Source: Pisolithus tinctorius
Lineage: Eukaryota > Basidiomycota > Agaricomycetes > Boletales > Pisolithaceae
Length of the DNA stretch: 64,000 bases
Reading direction: 5' to 3'
Assembly: GCA_024663395.1 (NCBI GenBank)
Contig: JANFAH010000011.1
Span: forward strand, 62,001 to 126,000
Below the pieces are notes generated by a model. It was not told where the DNA came from. It did no database searches and saw only the letters and a list, made by a program, of their open reading frames with translations. Of this stretch, positions 39,516 through 50,013 are shown one piece after another (the stretch's first letter is position 1; each line of letters opens with the position of its first letter). Both the position numbers and the translations under genes were made by a program.

Positions 39516-40827
39516 CTCTTCAATGACAATTCCAGAGGGAGCCTCTGTGAGCTCATAAGCGAGAACGAGTTGTGAGTGCTGGTAAGAACGTGGTAAGGGG
39601 TCCCACCCGACATGGCCAATATACCTGTAGCATCTGGATCTCCAGGGATTACATCAATGGTTATCAGCCTCGAATCACCTTCTCTCCTGCAAGCCAATGC
39701 CACCTGTAGGACAAGTGGACAGCCAGGATAGCGTCTAAGAGGGAGCTTCGCCTGGATTCCCACATTAGTGATTGTGAATGCGTCGAATGCCTGCATTTCG
39801 ATGGTCAAGTCCCAGAGAGTCAGGAAACTCGAAAGAAAATAGTCCTTTCTCAGCAGGGGTTCGGTGACTTTCTTGACACTAACACCCCACAAATCGGATA
39901 ATTTCGAGTAGAATTCCTTTGACTCTATCTGGATGACATCATGGCAATCTCGGAAATGACTCGGATCATCCGCCAGCACGCCAGTGGTTTGCCAGGTTTC
40001 TCCTCTTGGATTCCAAGCGAAGATAGTTTGGTCATTCGACTTGCGGATGACTTCTTGCTGAAGACGTAGAAATGCTTTCTTTCCTTCCCCATACAACATA
40101 GGCATGTTGACATCCAGCAGACCCATTAGTGAATACGCTCGATCCTCGACTCGTGTTGTCCTCCGGTCGGCAGCCCACGACAAGACTTGGGCGACGCTGG
40201 GTCGATATGATGCCAGGACCGTCCTGCAAGACTTGAGATGGAATACGCGTAATGTTTTCTAGCATGGACGCGAGGTTTCTTTTATTTCCAATGGGTTGCC
40301 AATCCTTGTTAAAGAAGTGGAGGTCTCCCGGCGCTATCAACTCCTGCAACGTCCAGCCCCGCGAGAAACCACTCCGGCCAGCCCTCCGATCCTGAAAACC
40401 TCTCGACGTCGGGTGCAGTAGGGAAAACATCAACATCATGGAGGTAAGCGTAACACCTCTTTGAGTTTTCGTACCATCGGAACATGGAATTTAGGGCCTC
40501 CGACAGCTCTGAGCTGTTACGTTTGTCGATACAGCACGTATCGACCCAGAGCCAATCTAATCCATCGATTTTAGCCTGCTGACAGCTCTTCATAATCTTC
40601 TTGTAGCCGTCACGCCCTCAAATCTCGTTTCGATTCTCCATTTTTTCGAGTTCTAACATCTCCATGTAGCCTACCTCACCGACGACCCAACGATGTGATA
40701 ATATGGCGTAATCGGTAACCGAGTCCTCGAGCTCCCTCAGAACAGGCTTGACATCACAACCAGCAGTCTCCTGCTTCTGAATCTTTTTCTCCCGCGTCAG
40801 AAAGACATCGACGTCGATCAAACGCAT
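39494..40827 (-). pseudogene. HET-domain (heterokaryon incompatibility) gene, disrupted
   Basis: A typical Agaricomycete HET protein start (MRLIDVDVFLTREKKIQKQE, DYAILSHRW) is followed by an in-frame TGA at 40618-40620 between ENRNEI and GRDGYKKIMKSCQQAKIDG. The same frame continues through WLWVDTCCIDKRNSSELSEA and RCYAYLHDVDV. An extra base near 40366-40368 shifts WPEWF from SRGWTLQELIAPGDL, and a second shift near 40205-40245 leads to LSWAADRRTTRVEDRAYSLM, GLLDVNMPMLYGEGKKAFLR and a C-terminal domain. All HET hallmarks are present, so it decayed recently. HET proteins trigger cell death on non-self fusion in ascomycetes; in basidiomycetes the role is unproven. Confidence 0.8.
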
Positions 40828-41323
40828 CCCAGACTAAGCAGCGCGGTTAACACATATCAGACGTGGTCAGTGGCTACGGCAAATACTTACATGAATAAAA
40901 ATTCGTTAGAAGGATTGCACTCGGCAATGGGAGGAGGTTTGGCATTCCAGGGTCTCTCGCTCAGGAAAAAGAGTAGGTTTGGAGCGCATCCCACGGTGCC
41001 ACGTGTCAACTGTCACCGGGTCAGGGGGGTTGGTTGTATAGACAAAGGACGAAAATATAATGCCTTCGAACGGTTGCACCAAGAAGTACCCGTAAGTACC
41101 TCAGGAGGTGCATGTCCGTTAAAGACTCAAATATCAGCTGAACAGTGATGAAACACAGCATAGGAGTTAAGCAATCGATCCAAATTACCAAGGCATGTTA
41201 CAGAGGTATAACTATTTTCGAAGAAAAAACTGCTCAAGTTTTCATGTCGGTAACGAGCAGTGGGTTGCGATGCACTCGTTACAGTTAGACTGGAGTACTA
41301 CGAAAAAAGGTCCGTGGCAAGTT
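40828..41323. other. Intergenic
   Basis: This lies between the IRG-like gene end and the HET start, both minus strand. A 92-codon plus-strand frame at 40870 has no family support. Presumably the HET promoter. Confidence 0.4.
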
Positions 41324-42598
41324 TCAGGTGAACTTTCTACTGAGGTAAGCCGTACTGTACAAGTCTGTGAGCAACTCAACTTCGTCAATGATCTTTTTCG
41401 GCCAATTATCCTTGACCACCCCGGCAAGGGTCTTGTTGGAGACGATATATATTCGCTGGTCACGGAGGTTTGCCTCAGCCAAGTTGTTCTTGACGCTCCG
41501 ACGTGTCTCCGATATATAATGTCCACGAGCAATATGATAGAACTGCTCTCGACAATCTGCGTCCTCATCAGCATTGTAACCCATGTCCTTCATGACGTTA
41601 AGGATTTGTTGGTCGGATTTGGAGCGGACGATGAAGGTGGGGATTTTGAAACGATCGCAATTTGCGAGTATAGCATGGTCGGTCATTGTAAAGCGGTTGT
41701 CAAAGAGCACAAGGATGCAATCAAAGACGTAGAGACCTTGAGAGTTGAAATACTGCCAGTCGGGGATGGTCAGCGTGCCAGAGCCGGGCACGTCATACCA
41801 AGCGAATTGCTCGCTGTGTGCCGAATTAACGTATCTTGAAATTTCCAAGGTGGTCTCACTGACGCCAGTGGGGGCTGCATTGGGATCCCTGTTATTCATG
41901 CCACAGAAGGCATTGATAAGAGAGGACTTCCCGCTACCTGCGACGCCAGCAACGGCGAAGTGAAAAACGTCATCCTTGTACTGCACTTTCGCCTTGGCAA
42001 GCTGCACCTCCTCAGCGGTAGGTATCACCACAGGCTGGATACCCTTTTCTAGCTGTCTTTCCATTTCCTCTTTCTCAGCCTGAGCCTTTCTTGCGGCCTC
42101 AAAAGCCTCCCGGGCTTGCCGTTCAGCCTCTTCTTGGGCTTGCCTGGCCAGCCTGGCTTCTTCCTCTATGGCTCTCTGGTGCCTAACCTCCTCCTCCCGC
42201 GCTGCGATGACGGCGAGTCTCTCAGCCTCCGCAGCAGCCTCCCACCTTTGACGGTCCACCTCCATTTCGTGCGCAATCCTCTCCGCACGTGCTCGCTCTT
42301 CACTCGCATGAGCCTCCGCCTCCTCGCGAGCTAGTCGCTCAGCTTGCTCGGCCTCTTGCCTCCATCGTCGCATCTGTTCAGCTTCCTCGAAGTCAACCTG
42401 GGCTACCCACTCAGCGACGAGCAGGACATCATGTTCCCTTTGCCGTTCTTCCTCGGCCTCGCGGGAGGCACGTTCAGCCGCTTCCCATGTAAGACTCTCA
42501 ATCTCTTCAACTTGCATCTGTTGCTCCTCTGTTTCCCAACATTCTATTTGAGCCCGCATGAGCGTCGTCCACTCGGGTTCAGGATCGTGCAAAAACAT
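41324..42598 (-). CDS. IRG-like (IIGP) dynamin-type GTPase with coiled coil
   Basis: A 424-aa single-exon frame. Residues 30-185 are a long Glu/Arg/Ala coiled coil (EEERQREHDVLL, REEAEAHASEERARAERIAH). The GTPase domain has G1 GVAGSGKSS (218-226), a possible G2 Thr near PTGVSETT, G3 DVPGSG (269-274), the segment FDCILVLFDNRFTMTDHAI and G4 RSKSD (325-329), as in interferon-inducible (IRG/IIGP) GTPases. The C-terminus has KTLAGVVKDNWPKKIIDEVE. In animals IRGs remodel pathogen-containing membranes; fungal homologues have no established role. No lipid anchor or membrane helix is visible. The single exon and a truncated second copy at 37.3 kb suggest a mobile, duplicating family. Confidence 0.82.
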   Translation of the reverse strand: MFLHDPEPEWTTLMRAQIECWETEEQQMQVEEIESLTWEAAERASREAEEERQREHDVLLVAEWVAQVDFEEAEQMRRWRQEAEQAERLAREEAEAHASEERARAERIAHEMEVDRQRWEAAAEAERLAVIAAREEEVRHQRAIEEEARLARQAQEEAERQAREAFEAARKAQAEKEEMERQLEKGIQPVVIPTAEEVQLAKAKVQYKDDVFHFAVAGVAGSGKSSLINAFCGMNNRDPNAAPTGVSETTLEISRYVNSAHSEQFAWYDVPGSGTLTIPDWQYFNSQGLYVFDCILVLFDNRFTMTDHAILANCDRFKIPTFIVRSKSDQQILNVMKDMGYNADEDADCREQFYHIARGHYISETRRSVKNNLAEANLRDQRIYIVSNKTLAGVVKDNWPKKIIDEVELLTDLYSTAYLSRKFT

Positions 42599-43504
42599 TG
42601 GTGACCATGTCGATGGTACAAGTCGTTTAGTTGGTGTGCAGCGATATGGGGTGTGCGAGCGGAAATGGTGGGCCTAATAATAGCAGTAAAAGTTAGACCA
42701 GACGTACACGAGCAGAGACCATTCCATGTCTCGATGATATGAAGGGCACCATGCCCTCGAGGTGATGCACGTGGTAACTCGTCCAGAATATCAGATGCAC
42801 GTTGTGAGATGCAAAAACATGATATATACACTCGACACCCTTCGAGGCCATTTCCACTTGAACCCTTCCCCAACGTGCTGCATATTTTTACCCGTGCGAA
42901 GTATGAGTTGAGGTGGAAAATGTGGGCACAGTTACTGTTAGGACTTACTTAGTACATATGCCAATAACTGCCATTGAACTTTTGCCTGTGCCCTTGTACT
43001 AATAGTCAATCTAATCCCGGAGACATATCGAGGTGGTTCGACGCAAGCGCAGTGGTAAACCGCAATATCGTTCGGATTCAAGATATGTGGCCTAGGGTAC
43101 CCCAGGCCCGAGTTTGCATGCAAAGTTGAAGCGGGCCCGCTGCGGAGGAGTGTCTGTAGTAAGCCTGCAATACTACGTGCTCATTCTTTCGAGGAGTTGT
43201 GCATAGTGCCAAACTAGTGTGCGATCCAAATTATCATTATCGAAGTCTTTTATGAGGTGGTTGCCGGCCACGTTAGACAGTCAAATACTGTGCTAAGCAA
43301 CGGGCGACGAAAGAATGGGAAGGACGAGCCACAAAACTAATAGAAATGTGGAGATCCTTAGACTATGTACCAGACAACGGTTTAGTTGCTTGAGATAAAG
43401 GTGATATACTACCCAAGTTCTCACTACTGTATGTCGGTTATCAGTGAGTCTACTGATGGAGTGAACGTTCGAGTGAAAAAGATCACGTACCATTGTGACG
43501 AATT
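42599..43504. other. Intergenic upstream of the IRG-like gene
   Basis: About 900 bp with short frames only (42544-42873, 42938-43123, 43293-43493 on minus). None has a family resemblance. It should contain the IRG-like promoter. Confidence 0.4.
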
Positions 43505-45808
43505 CTATTCAGCGGAACCGGGGGTATAGAAACTGGGGAAAATACCGGTAAGATCTTCATGGTACCAAAAAATCTTCGGGCACGCAGTGCGAGACCTGCT
43601 GCTCACTACCTCCCCTTCCTTGTCTTCCGATCGCACGAGTTGGACCCACATCGCACCCAGTCCGAGACCGGGAACGACGCCGAGCGTATCAATGAGGTGC
43701 GGCTCGACGAGTAAAGTGATATCGTCCGTCAGTGGATTGTGTGGCGTTTCACCTGCCTTTGTGTTTTGTGAATCGGAAGATACATTTGGGTCAATGACGG
43801 GACCGCGCGAGGTAGCCCATATCTCCGGCTTGGAGATATCTCCACCGAAACGGTCCCACGGCGCGAGAACAACTTTAGCAAATCGAGCATCGAGTTCTGC
43901 TTCAACACCTGACGCTGCGGGCACCCATGCCTCCTGTCCATCTTTGTGTTTTGGTTTCCGCTTGGTGGCAGACGACGGAGAAGACGAAGTGGGAGCGATG
44001 ACTTCACGGACGCGACGTGTGGAGCACTCAACGATACCCGTGGTGTGAGTTAGCGGGAAGACACTAGGACCGAGGAAAGCCATAAGTGAGGTCAAGTCGC
44101 GGCCCCATGTTGGCGCGCTGTCCGACCAGATAGGAAGAGGACCGCTACACTCTCGGTCATTGTCGGCAGGCATACATTCAATATTAGCGTCCCATGGCGT
44201 TCCTTGCCCATCATCGGCGTCCCATCCACCCCATTCACCAGAACCCCATGCATTGACTTCGGCCGCAGCATCAGTATTGCCCCAGTCACCACATCCAGTT
44301 GCCGTCGATCCTTGCTCTAGCTGTGGGGTAACGTCCATCTCAAGATTGTCTTCGATCGCTTCCTTCAGGGAAATTTCCGCTTCGGGCGGCAATGTGATGT
44401 CTTGCCGTTCTCCCGTTGCTGTGTCGGTTACTTGCAATTTCGATTGTTCCCCAGAAGGTCCTGAGACTCGTCAACATCATAATTCGAATAGTTAACAACA
44501 ATATACCTTTCATCTGCTCTTCAGGAACGGTGGCAGTGAACCAGTTCACCGTGCCCATCCGTCCAAAAATCCCCTGGCATCCTTCGCTGCATTTGTCGGG
44601 GAGCATATGACCGACTTTATACGTGAGGGGAAGTTCCTTCTTCGCCAGATCAATTGTCCCGAGGGCTCGTTTTACTCCACGCTGGTACGCCTGTTCGGGG
44701 AGCACACGGTTGCGGAGGACGAACCTGAGGAAAAAGGACAATAGATGAGGCGCAGAGATTAGATTACGCTCGGACCTGAATGATACGACAGAAACGGTTA
44801 GCACAGCACGTCGTTCAACAAGGTTGAGGAGGAGAAAAGGATCAGGCTCACCAGATGAGGCCCTTTTCACGCATGTGCGAAGACAGAAAGATTCGGACTG
44901 ATTTTTCTGGATCACTCAAAAAGACCGAGAGCTTCTCTTCCTTGGTTTCCTCGTCAATCTTTTGCTGATCGAACGGTACGTCCTCGTCCTCGTCACTGTT
45001 CTCGACCGCAGACGAAGATGAGTCACGGGGACGAGGACGTTTTTTGGAAATGCCTTCGACCTTCGCGCACGTAGACGCAGTTGGAGGGGAGTCACCATCG
45101 CTATCATCCTCAGAGTCAGAATCAGGAGAAGCGTTGTGAGCAGCCTTCTTATCATCGCCTTTCTTATAGGTAGTTGGATTAACAAGCAGTCCGACGTAAA
45201 TACGGAACTTCGAAACGTCTGGTCAAGAACATGGATCCACCCGGATTTAAAACTAACAACGCACCTGGTCCCAGATATTATTAAGGCCAGACGCAGCAGG
45301 GGGCCACGGCCTTCCAGTGCGGAAGTCGAGGGCGGATTGGAACAACCGATCTGTCGGTGGGATACTCCTAGTAATAGCAACAGTCAGCGCCAAAGTGACA
45401 AGCGAACAAACGATCGACGCCTCACTGATCATAAACATTCTTTGTCACCCTCAAGTCTTCACCCTCCTCCCATTCCTCGTACCATGGAAGTTTTTGGACG
45501 GGAACGCCAGCAGAGGTCACCGTCTTCTTCTTCTTGTGTTTCTTGCGCTTGTCGCTCTTACATTCATCCGAAACATGTTTAACACGAAGTTCAACCGTAG
45601 GGACGCCGAGACCATCAACCTCGATCTCAACGTCTTCATCGTCCTCATCTCCACCTTGATCTCCAGATTTCTTCATATGAGCGAAAAGCTGGATTCCGCG
45701 AGGCTTGAACTCTTTGAACGGCATGATGCTCGCGCCCTCGGGAGGTCTAGGGAAGGGTGGAAATTTGAAGAAGGGGAGTTCGGACTCTGCAACTTGTGCG
45801 GTAGCCAT
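43505..45808 (-). CDS. Conserved acidic protein, unknown function
   Basis: A multi-exon gene from MATAQVAESELPFFKFPPFP (45808). Exon 1 includes an acidic patch and a Lys-rich patch (KSDKRKKHKKKK). Then DRLFQSALDFRTGRPWPPAA and LNNIWDQ are joined by introns to a Ser/Asp/Glu-rich linker with SKKRPRPRDSSSS, a helical region (SDPEKSVRIFLSSHMREKGL, LLSFFLRFVLRNRVLPEQAY), VPEEQMK and a Trp/Asp-rich tail ending FYTPGSAE. Basic nuclear-localisation-like runs suggest the nucleus. The well-kept WPPAASGLNNIWDQ and LSFFLRFVLRNRVLPEQAY blocks suggest real constraint, but I cannot name a domain. About 650-700 aa. Confidence 0.65.
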
Positions 45809-46130
45809 CCTACGCCTCTGAGCTAGTCACAAACGATACGCTAGCGATATCGAATTAGATCTATCTAGAGATTTTGAATGGTTGGCCAGATTAGTTCCAG
45901 GTTCTAGCCACCCAAGGACCGTCCCGCCCGGTTCCGCATAGCAGTCGATTGAATACTGTTTGTACAACATCTACTTCGTCAGGGTCAAAGTCATTCATCG
46001 GCACAGCTGCGACATGATGACTCTCAATGGTGGCCAGAGTTGCACACCTAACTGACTAGTCTAATACACAAGTGCAACTTGCCGGTGGGTATGTACATGT
46101 AAAGAGGGGAACGCAGTCAGCATATATCAC
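45809..46130. other. Intergenic, no feature seen
   Basis: About 320 bp between the acidic-protein start and the NUP42 stop, both on the minus strand. No open frame or repeat of note. Confidence 0.4.
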
Positions 46131-47740
46131 CTACCGAACTTCTTTCGGTGGTATCCACTCCGGTATCTTGCCCCATTCAAACCTATCGCTTTCAAAAGCT
46201 GCCCTCACGTCTGGCGGTATTGTGTCAAAGTAGTTCGGGGGCAGTAGAGGGAGAAAGCGATCAGACTCCGGTTTACAATGAACCCTGGATTTAGCCAGTG
46301 CAAAATCTGGGGTGCCAGAGGAAAGTTTTCCCGTGCCCGAAGTTGTCGGTGAAGGAGCCATCAAACTCGCAGCAGGGAACGCAGATATAGGGGAGGGAAC
46401 AGGAAGCGTCGAGGAAGTGTTTCCGAAAACTGATGTTGAGCTTGGTGCAAAAGCGGAAGCCGGTTGTGATGGCGCGGCAGGGGCGAATACAGACTGTGGT
46501 TGTGTGTTTTGCGCTGTAGCAACAGAGGGGAAGGTAGCTTGGCCAAACGCAGACCCTGTGGCAGAGGTGGCTGCTGCAAAACCAGAAGGTTGCGCAGAGA
46601 ATGCAGAAAAGCCACCCCCACCAAAGGGACTGGAATTGGCCGTAGTGGAGCCGAAAGCACCCGACCCTGGTTTGATAAGAGATGATTGCCCGAAGGCAGG
46701 TGTCGATTGTGCTTGGTCAAATGCTGAGGTGGTCTGGGGCGATTGCCCGAAAGCTGACTTGGGAGCCTGGCCGAAAGCCGACGTAGCCAGAGAGGGCTGT
46801 CCAAACGCTGACGTAGGCTGAGGAGCTTGTCCAAATGCAGAGGTCTGGCCAAAAGCGGAGGTAGGCTGAGAAAATGCCGACTGCGTCTGTGAGGGTTGCC
46901 CAAAGACAGATGTAGGCTGTGTGGTGCCAAAAGCTGAACTGGTCTGCGCGGCCTGACCAAAGGCGGAGGGACCCGCTGGCACGTTACCGAAGCCACTCTG
47001 GCCAAAGGCAGAGGTGCCCGGTTTCGGACCCATTGCAGGTTGGTTTGATAATGTTCCGAACGCAGATGAAGACCCAAACACGCTTGAAGGTATGTTCTGG
47101 CTCAGTTCGGAGGCTCGGCTATGAAGTTGTGGGATGTTATCCCTTGCAGTAGCGTATATCTGGTCTGCAGTGGCGATCTTGTCTGCCTCGTATTTAACCT
47201 GTTAGGTCAAGCCAATGTCAGCGTTAATACCGAGACATGAACAGAAGCCTACATATTCATTGGTAGTTCCTGCTTTCACAGCTGCAACAGCTTTAACACG
47301 AAGCTCTTCTGGCGACTCATCCAATCCACTAATCAAAGTTTTCTCGTGCTTTGCAGCACCGTATGACGATAAAGGCCATAGAGGTTTCTCGTTCAAAGGC
47401 GTGACGTCGTTTGTCAAGGATTCCGTCCTGCCAGCCATTTGAGCTCGAAGATAGCCTTGAAAACAGAGTAGTCTCACGTGAAAAGTAACGCCTTGTTCGC
47501 ATTTGAATTGGCTGCCCACGATTGATCTGACAGATAGATAGTAAGGTTTCTTGGTGGTCAGTATCGCAGAGTGTATCAAACTCACTTCCAAATTGTGGTT
47601 TCAGCGGCGCCCTGGGGTGCTCATTCTTACACCTATCGCCGAACTTACATGTTCCCCGTAGATAGTACTGGCACACCTGCTGTTGCTTTATTCGACGTGA
47701 GCACAACCAAAACCAGCCAGTAAAGAATTATGCTCACCAT
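46131..47740 (-). CDS. NUP42: FG nucleoporin NUP42 (CCCH finger, Gle1-binding tail)
   Basis: An mRNA-export nucleoporin on the cytoplasmic face of the pore. The start codon at 47740 seems to sit in a 3-nt coding exon. A 46- to 49-nt intron then opens VCQYYLRGTCKFGDRCKNEH (C-x7-C-x5-C-x3-H finger). After another intron come LRAQMAGRTESLTNDVTPLN and LRVKAVAAVKAGTTNEY. A join leads to IKYEADKIATADQIYATA and the FG region (SAFGQ, VFGQ and SPFGG repeats, about residues 150-400). The C-terminus FEWGKIPEWIPPKEVR is the Gle1-binding-type motif of Nup42. About 460 aa. Plus-strand frames here are shadows of the repeats. Confidence 0.85.
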
Positions 47741-48297
47741 GGTAGTGCATTGCAGGATGGCAGACTCGGGTGTTGCCCAAAGGAGTAAGGACAAACATAT
47801 GCAAATAGACATATTACCTTTAACTCAAGGCACGGTGCAGTGCGTGCAAACAATATTTGCTTGGAACTCTGCTGAAGCTGGGCGGTAATCCCAAGGCAAC
47901 CTTACCTCGCGTTTATGATTATGCAGTGTAGCATCCACTTCTAGAGCTCTTTGAACTGCGCTGAATTCCCTTCATAGATATGTAACCAGCTCCCCTTGGC
48001 AAGCCAACGTAGCACCCGAGATTCACGTCATTGTGATGCCCCTGCTTTATGATACTGCGTTAACCTTGCTGCAATATCAACTCAACATTCTAGATTTAAA
48101 ATTTTAGCCTGCGGGCCTGTTTTCTTTAATGTGGCATTCATTTCGTTGAGCAAGGTGGGTTTCTATTTAAGCCTACAAAAGACAGTTTTGGGTCCCCGTA
48201 GGGTTCCCATTGAAAGGACCGTTCCTTCTGCGCTTAGATCTGCGGCACACGTTATTATAACCCTCCATAGTCCACCTCAAGTGCTTTGTATCCGCAA
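47741..48297. other. Intergenic
   Basis: AT-leaning sequence upstream of NUP42 and downstream of the first small secreted protein. No supported feature. Confidence 0.4.
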
Positions 48298-48831
48298 TCA
48301 AGTTATGGTAATTGATGCGGTTCTGTATTCAAGGAGTGGTGCAGGCCCAGCCTATTTATGTGTCAATAGTTGTGCTTCTGCACGCAATCTTTCCAACACT
48401 TACTCCAATTAAACACAGGTGGGTCAGCGTGAATATTGCCGGACCCGCAGTCATGTAACTGGGGACTTGCACAGTAAAGTTCTGGTAAAATCCCTGGCCC
48501 TGCGCCAGGATGGTGGGATTCCAAGGGCCTGCATACAGCACATTACCAAGTTCCGCGGATGGCTGCGGACAAAGCCCGTTGGGGCAACTGTCGATGGCCA
48601 GTGCAATTCCTACGTCGATGCATGAGGCCGTGGAATATTATGTAGCGTAAGCATCTTTGGTGTTTGCTTCTTGCTTTCTGTTTAGATAATTACCGGCAGG
48701 ATGACTTGCGCTTGGAAGGTTTCGCCAGCTTGGAAAACTGCGCCGCCGGTAGGGTATCCCAGTTCGATTGTTTGAGCAGCACTAGTTGCTATGGAGTATG
48801 CAAAAATAAGAAGGACTGCGAGGATGTTCAT
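48298..48831 (-). CDS. Small secreted protein, family copy 1
   Basis: A signal peptide (MNILAVLLIFAYSIATSAAQ) is followed by TIELGYPTGGAVFQAGETFQ. An intron leads to VGIALAIDSC and QPSAELGNVLYAGPWNP, then FYQNFTVQVPSYMTAGPAIF and LTHLCLIG. A last intron leads to AGPAPLLEYRTASITIT and the stop at 48298. The N-terminal IELGYP strand, the Cys pair, the NFTV sequon-containing strand and the ..LIGAGP..LEYR ending define a widespread Agaricomycete secreted beta-sandwich family of unknown role. About 135 aa. A tandem paralogue lies at 50014. Confidence 0.75.
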
Positions 48832-49489
48832 GCTTGCGCGACGAAGAGTGGGTTGTCGCTCAAAAGTTGTTCCTTAAAGGTAGGGAAGATAACGCGTTTG
48901 GACCCTGACTCTATAAGCTCTGGGGATCCGTTACTTCGTAACCCTCGCCAGTGAATCTTCGCCATCTGTTCCTTGATGTTTCCACAAGAGACTCGACAAA
49001 ACACTTCCGAGACCTGACACCACCATTTCGCCACGGTAAGGAACATGCCCCAGGCGTAGACTATAATATGTCCGATGACAAATGGAAGTCAAAGTGGTTA
49101 ATGCCCACAGACGTCATATAGGCTAAACGGGATCGCCACTGACCAGCCTTCGGGCATCGTTGACCGTCTGCATTGACAACCGTCTTGCCGAACACGCATT
49201 TGGTCTCGGGGGATAGTGAGTCCTCGTGATTGTGTCAGTAACAGGCTGTGTTCATTTGAGTTGTGCCACTCAGCAACTGATGGCCATCAAGGGCTGAGTG
49301 CTGTTCATGCTTTCGTTTTCCGTCTACCCACAGTCGGAGGACCCGGCTTCAAACATCCTCGTAAATATCCTGCTCTGCGACTCTATATCATCATTTTCAC
49401 ACACTAACTACACCTTTTGAAGGAATTCATAACCAAATGCGGGAGTAAGTTGCCCTCTACGACGATCACAAGGCACACAATCTGCGACC
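48832..49489. other. Intergenic between secreted-protein copies
   Basis: Short frames only. Promoter of copy 1 is expected near 48832-49060. No clear TATA element close to the start. Confidence 0.35.
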
Positions 49490-49800
49490 CTTCCGAAAGT
49501 TCACGCAGTGGTTACGCTCGCGTTCCTGAACTCTGAAGGGAACAGCTCCCCATTTGCAAACTAGGTTAGCCTTTCATTTACCTGAGGCGGTGCGCTAATG
49601 TACCCCCAGCGGCCAGAAACGAGAGGTCCGGCCAGTGACCACGGGCAGGCAGGATAGTCACTGTAGAATGCCAAGACAGGAGCTTTGTTTGTGCCGAAGT
49701 AACGGTCTCCACATCAGGCAAGTGTTGCAGAGCAGCCATGGCTGGCGGAGACGAGTTATCCTGTCTGATGACCGTTGCTTGTTGTCGCACCTCCGACGGA
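49490..49800 (-). pseudogene. Decayed third copy of the small secreted protein
   Basis: This holds a minus-strand stretch with a sequence resembling exon 2 (tggccggacctctcgtttctgg) and, near 49510-49545, an exon-3-like segment: GAVPF, then a 2-nt-shifted continuation equal to EFRNASV in copy 2 (FRNASVTTA). No signal peptide or full N-terminus is found. Its position between two intact copies supports a relic. Confidence 0.5.
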
Positions 49801-50013
49801 ACTGTTGTAAGACCTTAGACGACAGTATACACTCAGCGGTGCGCTTTTTTTTTGCTCAGAACAATTCAGATCCGAATCACCAAACTAACTTCAATTGGAC
49901 TCGAGAATACAGAAACGGTACGAGTCAGCTCCTGGAATGTCCTGTAACGACTACCATATACATAAAAGAAATATAGTCCATTGTTCGATCCGTAAGTACT
50001 TTGCAACGTTGTA

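Noticed and set aside
46312..46821. Long plus-strand frame rich in Ala, Glu and Pro opposite NUP42
   Set aside because: It is the antisense reading of the regular FG-repeat codons; no start context or family.
46131..47081. Short regular repeats that could suggest a repeat array
   Set aside because: They are codons for FG repeats, not spacer-separated DNA repeats; CRISPR is not expected in a fungal nucleus.
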